DNA from: Pseudoalteromonas sp. S16_S37
GTDB taxonomy: Bacteria > Pseudomonadota > Gammaproteobacteria > Enterobacterales > Alteromonadaceae
Assembly: GCF_014694405.1 (NCBI RefSeq)
Contig: NZ_JAAUWV010000001.1
Location: 1-64,000 of the forward strand
Reading direction: 5' to 3'
DNA length: 64,000 nucleotides
Under the pieces are notes generated by a model, which worked only from the letters and a program-made list of their open reading frames with translations, had not been told where the DNA came from and made no database searches. The position numbers and the translations under genes were made by a program. Positions 7,562-15,860 of the stretch are shown one piece after another. Positions within the stretch are counted from its first letter, which is position 1; every line of letters starts with the position of its first letter.

Positions 7562-8146
7562 ATGGAATTGATCGGCAAGGCACAGAGTGCCTGTAATTCA
7601 ACTATCGATGATGTAAATACCGACGATTTGGCTTGTTTTGAGGCGAATACTGATGTTCAAAGAGCCAGTGGTAAACAATTACTCAAGGATTACTTAAAAC
7701 TAAACACATCGACAACCGCTTTTTTGGAAGAAAAAGCACAGCGAAAAATTAGCGTACAGGTACGCAAGCAATGCCAAGTCGGAGAAACTTTAACTCGCCA
7801 CTCTGTTTTATATTTAAAAGATCCGAGTTCCCCCTTGCTTTATGCGGAATGTTTATTTGATTTATCGCTACTTTCAGAAACTAAAAAACATGCACTGATC
7901 AAGCAAAACCTCACCATAGGCGATATCTTTGGGTGCGAACATTTGCGCAAAGTAGCTTCTCGATACCATAAAGCCCAAGTACATGAGTACGAAAGTATTT
8001 TACACGTTGATGGACCCTATTATTTACGCACTTTTGACCTTTATTTTAAACATCTCAAAGTGGCTAAATTGTTAGAAGTTGTCAATGCACACAGCCTTTA
8101 CCGCGTCCATCAATACGCAACAAATGAGAGCAACGTTTATGCATAA
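7562..8146 (+). CDS. Chorismate lyase-like (UbiC-fold) protein
   Basis: The 194-residue protein resembles the chorismate pyruvate-lyase fold. RKISVQVRKQCQVGETLTRH, followed by LLYAECLFDLSLLS and LTIGDIFG, parallels the UbiC pattern R-x-V-x-L...G-x-P...A-R...L...L.....PLG..LF. If active it would make 4-hydroxybenzoate and pyruvate from chorismate, giving an aryl acid for the ligase encoded next. The Glu that UbiC has in TELFL near its C-terminus is not obvious here (RTFDLYFK), so the product may differ or the protein may only bind an aromatic acid. ATG 7562 has TAGGAG about 7 bases upstream. First gene of the operon, overlapping the ligase gene. Confidence 0.55.
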   Translation: MELIGKAQSACNSTIDDVNTDDLACFEANTDVQRASGKQLLKDYLKLNTSTTAFLEEKAQRKISVQVRKQCQVGETLTRHSVLYLKDPSSPLLYAECLFDLSLLSETKKHALIKQNLTIGDIFGCEHLRKVASRYHKAQVHEYESILHVDGPYYLRTFDLYFKHLKVAKLLEVVNAHSLYRVHQYATNESNVYA

Positions 8147-9557
8147 TGTGACCTCTATGACACCAATTCAATTCAACGCAGCCATTGACGCTCAAATCAG
8201 TGACGATAACAATACTTTGTCTTATTACGCGTTTAATCAGTTGATCCGTGAATATCACGAGGTACTTTCAGAGACTCCTTGCTCTGGCACATTTTTGCTT
8301 AGCATCACCCAAAGTGTGCACAGTCTGGCGCTGATGTTGGCATGCTTTGGCCTTAAAAAAACCGCTGTTTTTCGAGCAAATACAAGTGAGATCCCTACTC
8401 AGCTTAAAGACTGTGATCAGTTCGAACTCGATGCTAACCAAGTGCTCTGTCGTACCCAAGCTTTTAGCCGAGTTAGCCATGTTACAAGAGACAGTGCGCA
8501 AAAAAGCACTGAATCACAAGGTTTGTTGGGGTTTTTGAGTTCTGGCAGTGTTGGCGAACCCAAGGTGATTTTACACCAGCCTACTTCGCTTGTGGCAAAT
8601 AGCCAAAATGCCCTTCATCTCTTACCACTGTCTTTGCAAGATAATGTACTCATTCCTGTGCCTATTTCTCACATGTATGGCTTTGGTGCCGCTGCATTAT
8701 CAAGTTTATGCGCTGGTGCATCGGTGTGCCTAACTCAGGGTCTTAACTTATTGAAGTGGAAGCAGATAGAAAAAACTTGGCAGCCAAGCTGTGTATTCTT
8801 TACGTCATCTCTACTTGACGCGGTGAGCGCTAAGTTAAGCGATAAACATACGTTAAAGCTAATAGTCACCGCAGGAGATTGTGTTAACACGCGCTACTTA
8901 AACGCTTGGGTTAATAAAACCCAGTTTTGGTTGAACCTCTATGGCAGTACAGAAATGGGGGTTATTGGTATCGCTTCTCTTATCAATCAAGGCCTAATGA
9001 ACAATGAAGCTGAACAAGCTTATTTTACACCTTGTCCTGAGGTTGAAGTTGCCAGCTCCAAAGAGCAACTGCACGTACATCAAGCACACGCCTTTGTTGG
9101 TTATTTAAATTCAAACGCCTTGATAGCAATGAGCCCCGCACACCCTCAGTTTCTTAGCGTTGCCGAAAAGCCTTTTAAAACGGGAGACTTGGGGCGTGTC
9201 GCAACTGATGGGCGCTTTAGTGTGCATGGCCGAGCAGATTTTAGTGTGAATAGAGAAGGGCGTTTGTTGGCATTTGCTCAGCTAGAAATTGAATTAAAAA
9301 AACAAGCTCTGAACCTCAATGTCTCTGTACAAGAATTGGTACTTGTCTGTGGACCGCAAGACAGCAAGGGCAAAACACTGATCGCCTGTTGTGAAGGTGT
9401 GGCTGAGAGTCAGTTTAGTGCATTAAAACAAGCGTGGCGTCGTCACTTACCTGCTTATGCTGTGCCGTCGCAAATAAAATTAGTCGACCCCCTACCAAGG
9501 TTGGCAAATGGAAAACTCAATCGAAGAAAATTAGAGGAAGTAATTTCACATGTTTGA
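8139..9557 (+). CDS. Stand-alone AMP-forming acyl/aryl-acid ligase
   Basis: The 472-residue adenylating enzyme is of the ANL superfamily. The ATP loop is SSGSVGEPK (core A3), followed by NLYGSTEMG (A5), TGDLGRV (A7), GRADFSVNREGRL (A8) and, at the C-terminus, the lysine motif LANGKLNRRK (A10). It would activate a carboxylic acid as its AMP ester and load it on the carrier protein encoded next. The specificity is unknown; an aromatic acid is likely from the first gene. The frame is open from 8079, but ATG 8139 is favoured because GAGAG lies about 9 bases upstream and it overlaps the preceding stop by only 8 bases. ATG 8157 is the alternative. Confidence 0.85.
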   Translation: MHNVTSMTPIQFNAAIDAQISDDNNTLSYYAFNQLIREYHEVLSETPCSGTFLLSITQSVHSLALMLACFGLKKTAVFRANTSEIPTQLKDCDQFELDANQVLCRTQAFSRVSHVTRDSAQKSTESQGLLGFLSSGSVGEPKVILHQPTSLVANSQNALHLLPLSLQDNVLIPVPISHMYGFGAAALSSLCAGASVCLTQGLNLLKWKQIEKTWQPSCVFFTSSLLDAVSAKLSDKHTLKLIVTAGDCVNTRYLNAWVNKTQFWLNLYGSTEMGVIGIASLINQGLMNNEAEQAYFTPCPEVEVASSKEQLHVHQAHAFVGYLNSNALIAMSPAHPQFLSVAEKPFKTGDLGRVATDGRFSVHGRADFSVNREGRLLAFAQLEIELKKQALNLNVSVQELVLVCGPQDSKGKTLIACCEGVAESQFSALKQAWRRHLPAYAVPSQIKLVDPLPRLANGKLNRRKLEEVISHV

Positions 9558-9792
9558 ACAAATCAAAGCCTTAATGGATAAAGAACTCGATATCGATTTG
9601 AATTTGGCTTCTTTTGACGAGAATACACCGTTATTTGAAGGCGGATTAGCAATGGATTCAATTGTTTTTACTGAATTTATTTTGTTGCTAGAAAAAGCCT
9701 TTAACTTTGAGTATGACGACGATGAACTCACAGTTGAAAATTTTGAAACGCTGGGCGTGATCATCGAACGTATCAATCAAAAGTTAAACTAG
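9550..9792 (+). CDS. Acyl carrier protein
   Basis: The 80-residue acidic protein carries the phosphopantetheine motif GGLAMDSIVF, with Ser37 as the attachment site. It overlaps the ligase gene by 8 bases, which points to translational coupling and to a ligase/carrier pair. It is distinct from the fatty-acid ACP (usually GADSLDTVE). It probably carries the activated aryl or acyl group as a thioester during later steps. No phosphopantetheinyl transferase is encoded nearby, so a housekeeping enzyme must activate it. Confidence 0.88.
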   Translation: MFEQIKALMDKELDIDLNLASFDENTPLFEGGLAMDSIVFTEFILLLEKAFNFEYDDDELTVENFETLGVIIERINQKLN

Positions 9793-9837
9793 CTTAAGCG
9801 CTTTACACGCTTACTATTGGCATTCAAGGAGTTGAAT

Positions 9838-11136
9838 ATGCAAAGCAAGCCACAACAAGAAGAACAACAAACACACCTCCCACAAGATGAATTACATCGT
9901 AGAGGGTTCGTTACTAATTATCCCTCTAGTCGATATTGGAAAAGCAGCTTTAGTCCCACAGTGGCTGCAAATAATCGACTCCATTTGTATATTCATATTC
10001 CCTACTGTATTCAACGATGCGCTTATTGTTTTTTTAAGATCACCGAGTTAGCCGACAGCGATCAAGAGCAAATGGATCAGTACGTAGACTATTTATGCCG
10101 TGAAATAGCGATGGTTAGCCAAGCGTATGGGTGGCAGCAAAGGCCGGTAGATACCTTGTATTTTGGTGGCGGTACACCTAGCTTGCTCAAGCCCCATCAC
10201 TTGGAAAAAATACTGGAGCAGCTTAACAAACATTTCAATATGTCTTTGAGTGAATTTGTTTTTGAAGTTGAACCTATCACTTACAACAAATCAAAAGCCA
10301 AGCAGCTTAGCCAATTTGGTATCACCAGAATGAGCTTTGGGATCCAATCATTTGTTGATGAAATTGTGAGCAAAACGGGTCGTAAAGACACGGAGAAAAT
10401 GAATGTAGATGCGATTGGCCGTGCGCTTGATACAGGCGTTACAGTTAACATCGATTTGTTAAGTGGTTTGGAAGGCGAAACCATGGAAACTTGGCAGCAT
10501 TCAGTAGAGCGGGCAATATCCTTAGATGTTCATGCTATCACTGTTTACAAGATGGAGCTTTATAAAAACTCTAAGTATTTTTCAGCAGTTCGCAAAAATA
10601 CCATAGTTCTACCCAGTGATAATGAAGAAATCGCGTTTATGCGTATGGCCATGGGGGCTCTGAAAAAGGCCAATTATCAGCCATCGACGTATTTTACATT
10701 TACTAAAAACGGTGACTACCCGCAAGGACACATCATTAAGCGTTGGCGAGGTGAAGATACCTATGGCTTTGGTGTCTCTGCATTTAGTTCTCTTGAAAGG
10801 GCATATATTCAAAATACCGCCAATACACAAACTTATTTAGACAAAATCGATCAGGGTGAACTGCCCATTGACCGAGGTATGCACCTCAATAGCAAGGAAG
10901 TCATTGCGCGCGATATTGTGCTGGGTATGAAAACCTCGCAAATCGATTTGAACGTCTTTGAACATAAGCATGGCATTGCACTGGCATCACCAAGTAATGA
11001 AATGCTGCATTTGCTTATTGAAAAAGGTTTTTTAATCATAGAAAACAATATTCTAAAGCTTACGGAGCAAGGGGTAATGTACGGTGATTTTAGTGGCAAG
11101 AGTTTGGCTCGCGCTTGGTTAGACACGGGGTATTGA
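9838..11136 (+). CDS. HemN-like radical SAM enzyme
   Basis: The 432-residue radical S-adenosylmethionine protein is of the HemN/HemW group. The 4Fe-4S motif CIQRCAYC (C-x3-C-x2-C) follows LHLYIHIPY; VDTLYFGGGTPSLL and ITRMSFGIQSF are the family's glycine-rich and SAM-contact segments, and a HemN-type C-terminal part follows. Housekeeping HemN makes protoporphyrinogen, but this one sits after a ligase and a carrier protein. That suggests a class C radical SAM methyltransferase or C-C bond-forming enzyme acting on the carrier-bound group, as NosN does in nosiheptide synthesis. ATG 9838 is chosen for AAGGAG at 9826-9831; TTG 9817 upstream is unlikely. Confidence 0.85.
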   Translation: MQSKPQQEEQQTHLPQDELHRRGFVTNYPSSRYWKSSFSPTVAANNRLHLYIHIPYCIQRCAYCFFKITELADSDQEQMDQYVDYLCREIAMVSQAYGWQQRPVDTLYFGGGTPSLLKPHHLEKILEQLNKHFNMSLSEFVFEVEPITYNKSKAKQLSQFGITRMSFGIQSFVDEIVSKTGRKDTEKMNVDAIGRALDTGVTVNIDLLSGLEGETMETWQHSVERAISLDVHAITVYKMELYKNSKYFSAVRKNTIVLPSDNEEIAFMRMAMGALKKANYQPSTYFTFTKNGDYPQGHIIKRWRGEDTYGFGVSAFSSLERAYIQNTANTQTYLDKIDQGELPIDRGMHLNSKEVIARDIVLGMKTSQIDLNVFEHKHGIALASPSNEMLHLLIEKGFLIIENNILKLTEQGVMYGDFSGKSLARAWLDTGY

Positions 11137-11137
11137 T

Positions 11138-11887
11138 ATGTTGATCACTGATGATTTTGTTTTTGTACATATGCCAAAAACGGGTGGGACTTTTGTCCAA
11201 AATATGCTAAAGCGGGTTTATCCACATGCCACTGAGCTAGAAACACACCTCTCTTGTAGTGATATTCCAGAGCAGGCCAAAGGTATGCCTATCCTCTCTA
11301 TCGTGCGTCATCCCATGGACCGATATGTGTCGCAATATCACTTTGGCTGGTGGCGTTTGCACCCCAACAGGTATTGTTCACAGGCGCAGTGGCAAAACAT
11401 GGGGGTTGATCCAAAAACGATGAGCTTTGGCGATTTTATTTACGTGAGTGATACGTATTTTAAAGGCCATTTTGAGGGGCAGTCGAACGGGTTTGCAAAC
11501 CGTAAAGCCGATGAGCCTTTGGGATGGCACACGGAACAATTTATCCGTTTCTTCTATCGCGATGCCAAGGAGGTATATGCTGAACTAGATGAACAGAGCA
11601 TTCAATCTGGGGCATACCAACAAGCTGAATATCCAGTTACATTTTTACATACTGAATCTCTCAATCAGCAGCTTGTTGACTTTTTAAAACAACAAAACTT
11701 AGCGCCAAGTCGGGTTGAATTTATTTTGGAACAAGACAAACTCCAGCCCAAAGAAGGCACAAAGCGACCAGCGCAAGATACTTGGCAACCTTATTTCCAT
11801 AGCGAGTTAGCAACCTTTGTTCGTAACAGAGAACGGTTGTTATTTCAGCGTTTTCCCTATTATCAAAACCAAGTGGGTTGTGACTAA
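11138..11887 (+). CDS. Sulfotransferase 1
   Basis: The 249-residue protein is a PAPS-dependent sulfotransferase. VHMPKTGGTFVQNMLK near the N-terminus is the 5'-phosphosulfate loop (PK-x-G-G/S-T), and SIVRHPMDRYVSQYHF at about residues 57-72 is the 3'-phosphate-binding segment. It resembles the Sulfotransfer_2/sulfotransferase-family proteins that modify small molecules or sugars. It starts 1 base after the radical SAM stop, so it belongs to the same transcript. It probably sulfates a hydroxyl or phenol of the operon's product. There are no PAPS synthesis genes here. Confidence 0.85.
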   Translation: MLITDDFVFVHMPKTGGTFVQNMLKRVYPHATELETHLSCSDIPEQAKGMPILSIVRHPMDRYVSQYHFGWWRLHPNRYCSQAQWQNMGVDPKTMSFGDFIYVSDTYFKGHFEGQSNGFANRKADEPLGWHTEQFIRFFYRDAKEVYAELDEQSIQSGAYQQAEYPVTFLHTESLNQQLVDFLKQQNLAPSRVEFILEQDKLQPKEGTKRPAQDTWQPYFHSELATFVRNRERLLFQRFPYYQNQVGCD

Positions 11888-11920
11888 GGCAGTTCAAGTA
11901 AAGAGCAAAAGGATTGAAAC

Positions 11921-12631
11921 ATGAATAAAAAAATCGCGTTAGTCACGGGTGCGAACCGAGGGATCGGATTGGAAATATGCAGGCAGTTGATCACACGTGA
12001 CATTCACGTTGTGATGGCCTGTCGGAATTTGGAAAAGGCACAAAAGGCACAGTCTAAACTCGCAAGCCAACTGCCGAATGCGTTGGCGTATACCAGCTTA
12101 GTGCAACTTGACATGACCTGTGATGAAGACTTTCAGGCACTAGAAAAAACTTGGTGCCGAGAGGGGATAGATATTTTGGTTAACAATGCGGGGATTTCTC
12201 GCGGAGTGACCGACACTGTGCTCACTGAATCTGAAGAAAATGCACGGTTAACCCTAGAAACCAACTTTTGGGGCGCTTGGCGTTTGTCGCGTATGTGTAT
12301 TGGCTCAATGAAAGAAAAGGGCTATGGAAGGATAGTTAATATCTCAAGTGGTCATGGTACTTACGCCAAACTAGATAGATATAATCCGGGGTATCGCATT
12401 TCAAAGTTAGCATTAAATGGCCTAACCAAAATGTTTGACGATGAAGTGAAAGATTATGAAGACATTTTAGTGAACGCGATGACGCCAGGGTGGGTGCGAA
12501 CGCACTTAGGTGGCTTGCGTGCTGAGCGAAGTGTAGAAGAAGGCGCAGAAACGGCAGTTTGGTTATGTATGACGAATGACAAACAGATCCGCGGTAAACT
12601 TTACAAAGACAGAGGAGTTTTTCCATGGTAA
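11921..12631 (+). CDS. Short-chain dehydrogenase/reductase (SDR)
   Basis: The 236-residue classical SDR has the NAD(P) loop TGANRGIG at about residues 10-17, the structural motif LVNNAGIS, the catalytic Ser in NISSGHG, and the catalytic pair YRISK. It reduces a ketone or aldehyde, or oxidises an alcohol, with NAD(P)(H). In this operon it could reduce a carrier-released aldehyde or a beta-keto group to the alcohol that one sulfotransferase then modifies; that order is inferred. Its last bases overlap the second sulfotransferase start by 7. Confidence 0.88.
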   Translation: MNKKIALVTGANRGIGLEICRQLITRDIHVVMACRNLEKAQKAQSKLASQLPNALAYTSLVQLDMTCDEDFQALEKTWCREGIDILVNNAGISRGVTDTVLTESEENARLTLETNFWGAWRLSRMCIGSMKEKGYGRIVNISSGHGTYAKLDRYNPGYRISKLALNGLTKMFDDEVKDYEDILVNAMTPGWVRTHLGGLRAERSVEEGAETAVWLCMTNDKQIRGKLYKDRGVFPW

Positions 12632-13527
12632 CACCTTGGATACAATCGCCTTGTCCTGACGACTGGGCTATGAGTCAGCGCCCTAACTTGTTTATTGTCG
12701 GTGCCCCTCGCAGCGGTACCACCGCGCTTTATCTGAGCTTAAAGCAGCATCCTGAAGTGAGTCTTTCAGTGTTAAAAGAGCCTCATTTTTTGGCCGATGA
12801 TTTGCCTATTCAGCCTCACACTTTAACGGATTGGCAGGATTATCAAAGTTTGTTTAATTCGGCTGATACTGCGATTCGTGGTGAAGGTTCTGTTTGGTAT
12901 TTAAGCAGTCAGCATGCGGCAAAACATATTGCTGCGTTAAACCCCGATGCAAAAGTGATCGTCTTGTTACGCCGTCCTTGGGAGCAAATACAGTCGTTGC
13001 ACTCTCTTTATTTACGCACGGGCAACGAAGAAGTTGCAGACCTTGAGCGTGCGATTGATTTAGCAGCTGAACGTGCGCAAGGACAATGTTTACCCAGCAC
13101 GCATTATTTTTCTCACGGACTCAACTACATAGAAAACACGCATTACGCAAAAATGCTGAGCCACTATGGTAAGTATTTAAAACCTGAGCAATTGTGTGTT
13201 CTTTTGTTTGATGATTACAGGCAAGATAATCTAGGCACTTTGGCTAAGGTGTGTGATTTCTTGCAGATCAGTCCTTACTCAAACTGGGCGAAAACTCAAA
13301 GTGAAGGGCAGCAGCGGGTGCGCTCGATTGCAATAAAACAAATCAAGAACTTAGCACCTCATGTTCGAAATAAAATACACCCCAAACTTGTGCAAGTACA
13401 TAAGACAACATCAGTCAGCGAATACCGAGCCGACTATTTGGCACATTTTAAATTGCAATTTAAAGAACAGGTGGCGGACTTATCTGATCTACTTGGTCGT
13501 GATCTTTGTCAGCTGTGGTATTCATGA
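12625..13527 (+). CDS. Sulfotransferase 2
   Basis: The 300-residue protein is another PAPS-dependent sulfotransferase, of a different subfamily (Sulfotransfer_1, heparan N-sulfotransferase-like). NLFIVGAPRSGTTALYLSL at about residues 21-39 is the 5'-phosphosulfate loop, KEPHFL follows, and KVIVLLRRPWEQIQSLHSL is the 3'-phosphate segment. Two unrelated sulfotransferases in one operon suggest two sulfation sites, or a sulfate used as a leaving group. The ATG lies inside the SDR stop region and its stop overlaps the next start (ATGA), so translation is coupled. Confidence 0.87.
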   Translation: MVTPWIQSPCPDDWAMSQRPNLFIVGAPRSGTTALYLSLKQHPEVSLSVLKEPHFLADDLPIQPHTLTDWQDYQSLFNSADTAIRGEGSVWYLSSQHAAKHIAALNPDAKVIVLLRRPWEQIQSLHSLYLRTGNEEVADLERAIDLAAERAQGQCLPSTHYFSHGLNYIENTHYAKMLSHYGKYLKPEQLCVLLFDDYRQDNLGTLAKVCDFLQISPYSNWAKTQSEGQQRVRSIAIKQIKNLAPHVRNKIHPKLVQVHKTTSVSEYRADYLAHFKLQFKEQVADLSDLLGRDLCQLWYS

Positions 13528-14225
13528 CGCATGAAAACAGGCTTTATAGAAATGGAAATTCAATGAAAACAGCACATTTAAAAGCATTTAAAGCGTTAAA
13601 AAGTCAACACAAAGTGTTTAATCACGAACCGATTGAGCTGGTTTTTAAGCGTATGCTGCAGGTAAAAGCGCCTGAACTATCGCTAGAACAACAAAGTTTT
13701 AAGGCGAGTTGGCAACGTGACTTTGACCTTGAAAAAGGCCGATTATTGCAAGGTTTACCTCATGTTTTTAATGCTTTTCACATAGGCAGTACAGCTATTA
13801 AAGGTATGAGTGCAAAAAATGTGATTGATATTCTTTTAGTGGTTGATTGTAAGCCCAAAGATGGAGCGCTATTAAATCAGTTAGCCGACTTAGGATATCA
13901 AGATTATGGAGTGAGCCCGATATCTAATGATGCCATTTGGTGTTGGCGCATTTTAGAAGAGGTAAGTTATGTCGTTCATATCTGCCAAAGCAACAACCCT
14001 TGTATTGCGCTTATCGTGGCGTTTCCGGAGTATCTGAATAACAACAGGCAGGCACAATTAGATTATGTTGCTGAAAAGCAAAGGTTGATTTCGTCTGAGC
14101 AAGATCTTTTATCGTATTCAGTATCTAAACTGGGTATCTATTGTCATTTTTTTCAAATGGCTGGTCAGTGGAAAGCAAAGCAACCGGGTGGGGGTGCTCT
14201 AATACGCCATGAAAAATCAATCTAA
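13524..14225 (+). CDS. GrpB-family (UPF0157) protein
   Basis: The 233-residue product is related to GrpB/UPF0157, a nucleotidyltransferase-like fold of unknown activity. FHIGSTAIKGMSAKNVIDIL is the family signature (H-x-G-S-T-A-x-x-G). In some bacteria the domain is fused to dephospho-CoA kinase, which hints at a CoA or phosphopantetheine link, but that is speculative here. ATG 13524 shares ATGA with the preceding stop; ATG 13563 after GGAA is a good alternative. An unusual member for a biosynthetic operon. Confidence 0.75.
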   Translation: MTHENRLYRNGNSMKTAHLKAFKALKSQHKVFNHEPIELVFKRMLQVKAPELSLEQQSFKASWQRDFDLEKGRLLQGLPHVFNAFHIGSTAIKGMSAKNVIDILLVVDCKPKDGALLNQLADLGYQDYGVSPISNDAIWCWRILEEVSYVVHICQSNNPCIALIVAFPEYLNNNRQAQLDYVAEKQRLISSEQDLLSYSVSKLGIYCHFFQMAGQWKAKQPGGGALIRHEKSI

Positions 14226-15648
14226 TGAGCAGGTTAGCCAGCAGTCAAAGCCATCGGCTAGGCAATTGTTGCGTACCCAAAGTTATTGGGACTTGCTCAA
14301 AGCCACTCTGATCACATCTTTGGGGCTTATCGCAGTTTTCAGTGCCAATCTCATAGACACTTATTTTGTGAGTCAGTTAGGTACGAGCGAACTGGCTGCA
14401 TTGTCATTGGTGCTCCCCATTGCCAATTTACTTTTGGCTTTACTTGTTGGGTTGGGGATCGGTGTCAGTGTGGTGAGCAGTCAGCAAGCTGAGGGTAAAC
14501 AGAAAGACCAAAACCTCGTACTTTTGTTACTCTCGTTCGTTATTTCCGCTGTGTTAAGTGTTGGGCTGGTCTTCGCTGTGCCTTGGATTCTTAGGCAAAT
14601 GGGAGGGAGTGAGAGTTTAATCGAGTTAGGTACGGGTTATCTTGTTTTTTGGTTGATCAGTTTTCCATTTTTAGCGATTTGTATGGTTGGCGCTGCTATT
14701 CTGCGCGGGCAGAAAAAAATGGCTCAAGCGAGCCGTATTATGGTCGGCATAGCAATAACCAGTAGTTGTCTCGATCCTGTGTTTATTTTTGGTTGCTTGA
14801 GTGTGCCTGCGCTTGGGATGGAAGGCGCAGCGATTGCAGCACTGTTCGCGAGGATTGGAGGTGCCGGATATACCTTAATGATCCTGTACAGGTTGCATCA
14901 ATGGCGACGCTCAACAGATTTGTGTTTTACGCGCTTAAAAGCGGCGGCAAGAGACGTAGCAAAGCTTAGTCTAACCGCCATGTTTAATCGCGTACAAACG
15001 CCCATCGCGGCACTTTTTGCTACGGCACTGATGGCATGGCACTCTGAAGCCGCAGTCGCCAGTTTTGGACTGGTGAATGCAATACAAGGTTTTTCAATGG
15101 TATTGCTGTCTGCGTTGGCCAATACCATAGGGCCTTATTTGGGTGCGGCGATAAAGCAGCAGCAGGGAGCCCAAGTTAAACAAGTATTGCGTTACACGCT
15201 CATTTTTCTATGTGCTTGGGGCGTTTTGAATAGCGCTGTGCAATACTTATATGCAAAGCCTATTACTGGTGCTTTTAGTCGTGATCCAGCCATCGAATAT
15301 CTTGCTGTTTTTTATATGCAACTCGTACCTATCAGTATGGTTGGTTTGGGCCTGATGATAGTGACAAATACCTTTTATTATGCAGTTAAAAAACCCATGC
15401 ACTCAATTTATCTCACCATATTCCGCTCTTATGGGCTCTTTTTACTACCGTGTTTTTTAGGACTATTAGTGGCTGATATAAAAGGTGCATTTGTAGGTGT
15501 TTTTTTGGGGCAGTGTGTGTTGATCCTGATATGTCTGGCTTTATTAAAGCGGGCGGTATTAGAGATAGAGTCAACGGATAACACACGCATTATGCTCACA
15601 AATAAATTTGTCGCAAGTAGTACATGCGAAGTTAATCCTAGACCTTAA
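14209..15648 (+). CDS. MATE-family efflux transporter
   Basis: The 479-residue membrane protein has about 12 hydrophobic segments and the MatE layout of two six-helix halves (LITSLGLIAVFSANLIDTYF opens the first). MATE proteins use Na+ or H+ gradients to expel organic cations and other compounds. As the last gene, overlapping the GrpB-family gene by 17 bases, it is the likely exporter of the operon's product or a self-protection pump. No clear terminator is visible after it. Confidence 0.88.
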   Translation: MKNQSNEQVSQQSKPSARQLLRTQSYWDLLKATLITSLGLIAVFSANLIDTYFVSQLGTSELAALSLVLPIANLLLALLVGLGIGVSVVSSQQAEGKQKDQNLVLLLLSFVISAVLSVGLVFAVPWILRQMGGSESLIELGTGYLVFWLISFPFLAICMVGAAILRGQKKMAQASRIMVGIAITSSCLDPVFIFGCLSVPALGMEGAAIAALFARIGGAGYTLMILYRLHQWRRSTDLCFTRLKAAARDVAKLSLTAMFNRVQTPIAALFATALMAWHSEAAVASFGLVNAIQGFSMVLLSALANTIGPYLGAAIKQQQGAQVKQVLRYTLIFLCAWGVLNSAVQYLYAKPITGAFSRDPAIEYLAVFYMQLVPISMVGLGLMIVTNTFYYAVKKPMHSIYLTIFRSYGLFLLPCFLGLLVADIKGAFVGVFLGQCVLILICLALLKRAVLEIESTDNTRIMLTNKFVASSTCEVNPRP

Positions 15649-15860
15649 GTTAGGTAGGCAAGAACAAAAAGGTAAAGGGTGCAATCGCTATTTTTATTTA
15701 ATCGCTTACTTGATAGTGCAAGCAGGTAATGCATTGAGCTTATTTTTCAATGAAATAGCGAAGAAATCAAACAAGAGCTCGAACTTCGTCAGAATGACAC
15801 AGTAGAGATTAGGAACTCAGGCTCCAGCAATACAACCGTTATTGATTACAAATGGTTTTG

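Noticed and set aside
15608..15805. 65-codon plus-strand frame after the MATE gene
   Set aside because: It starts inside the MATE gene and ends within a dispersed repeat piece, with no ribosome site or recognisable composition.
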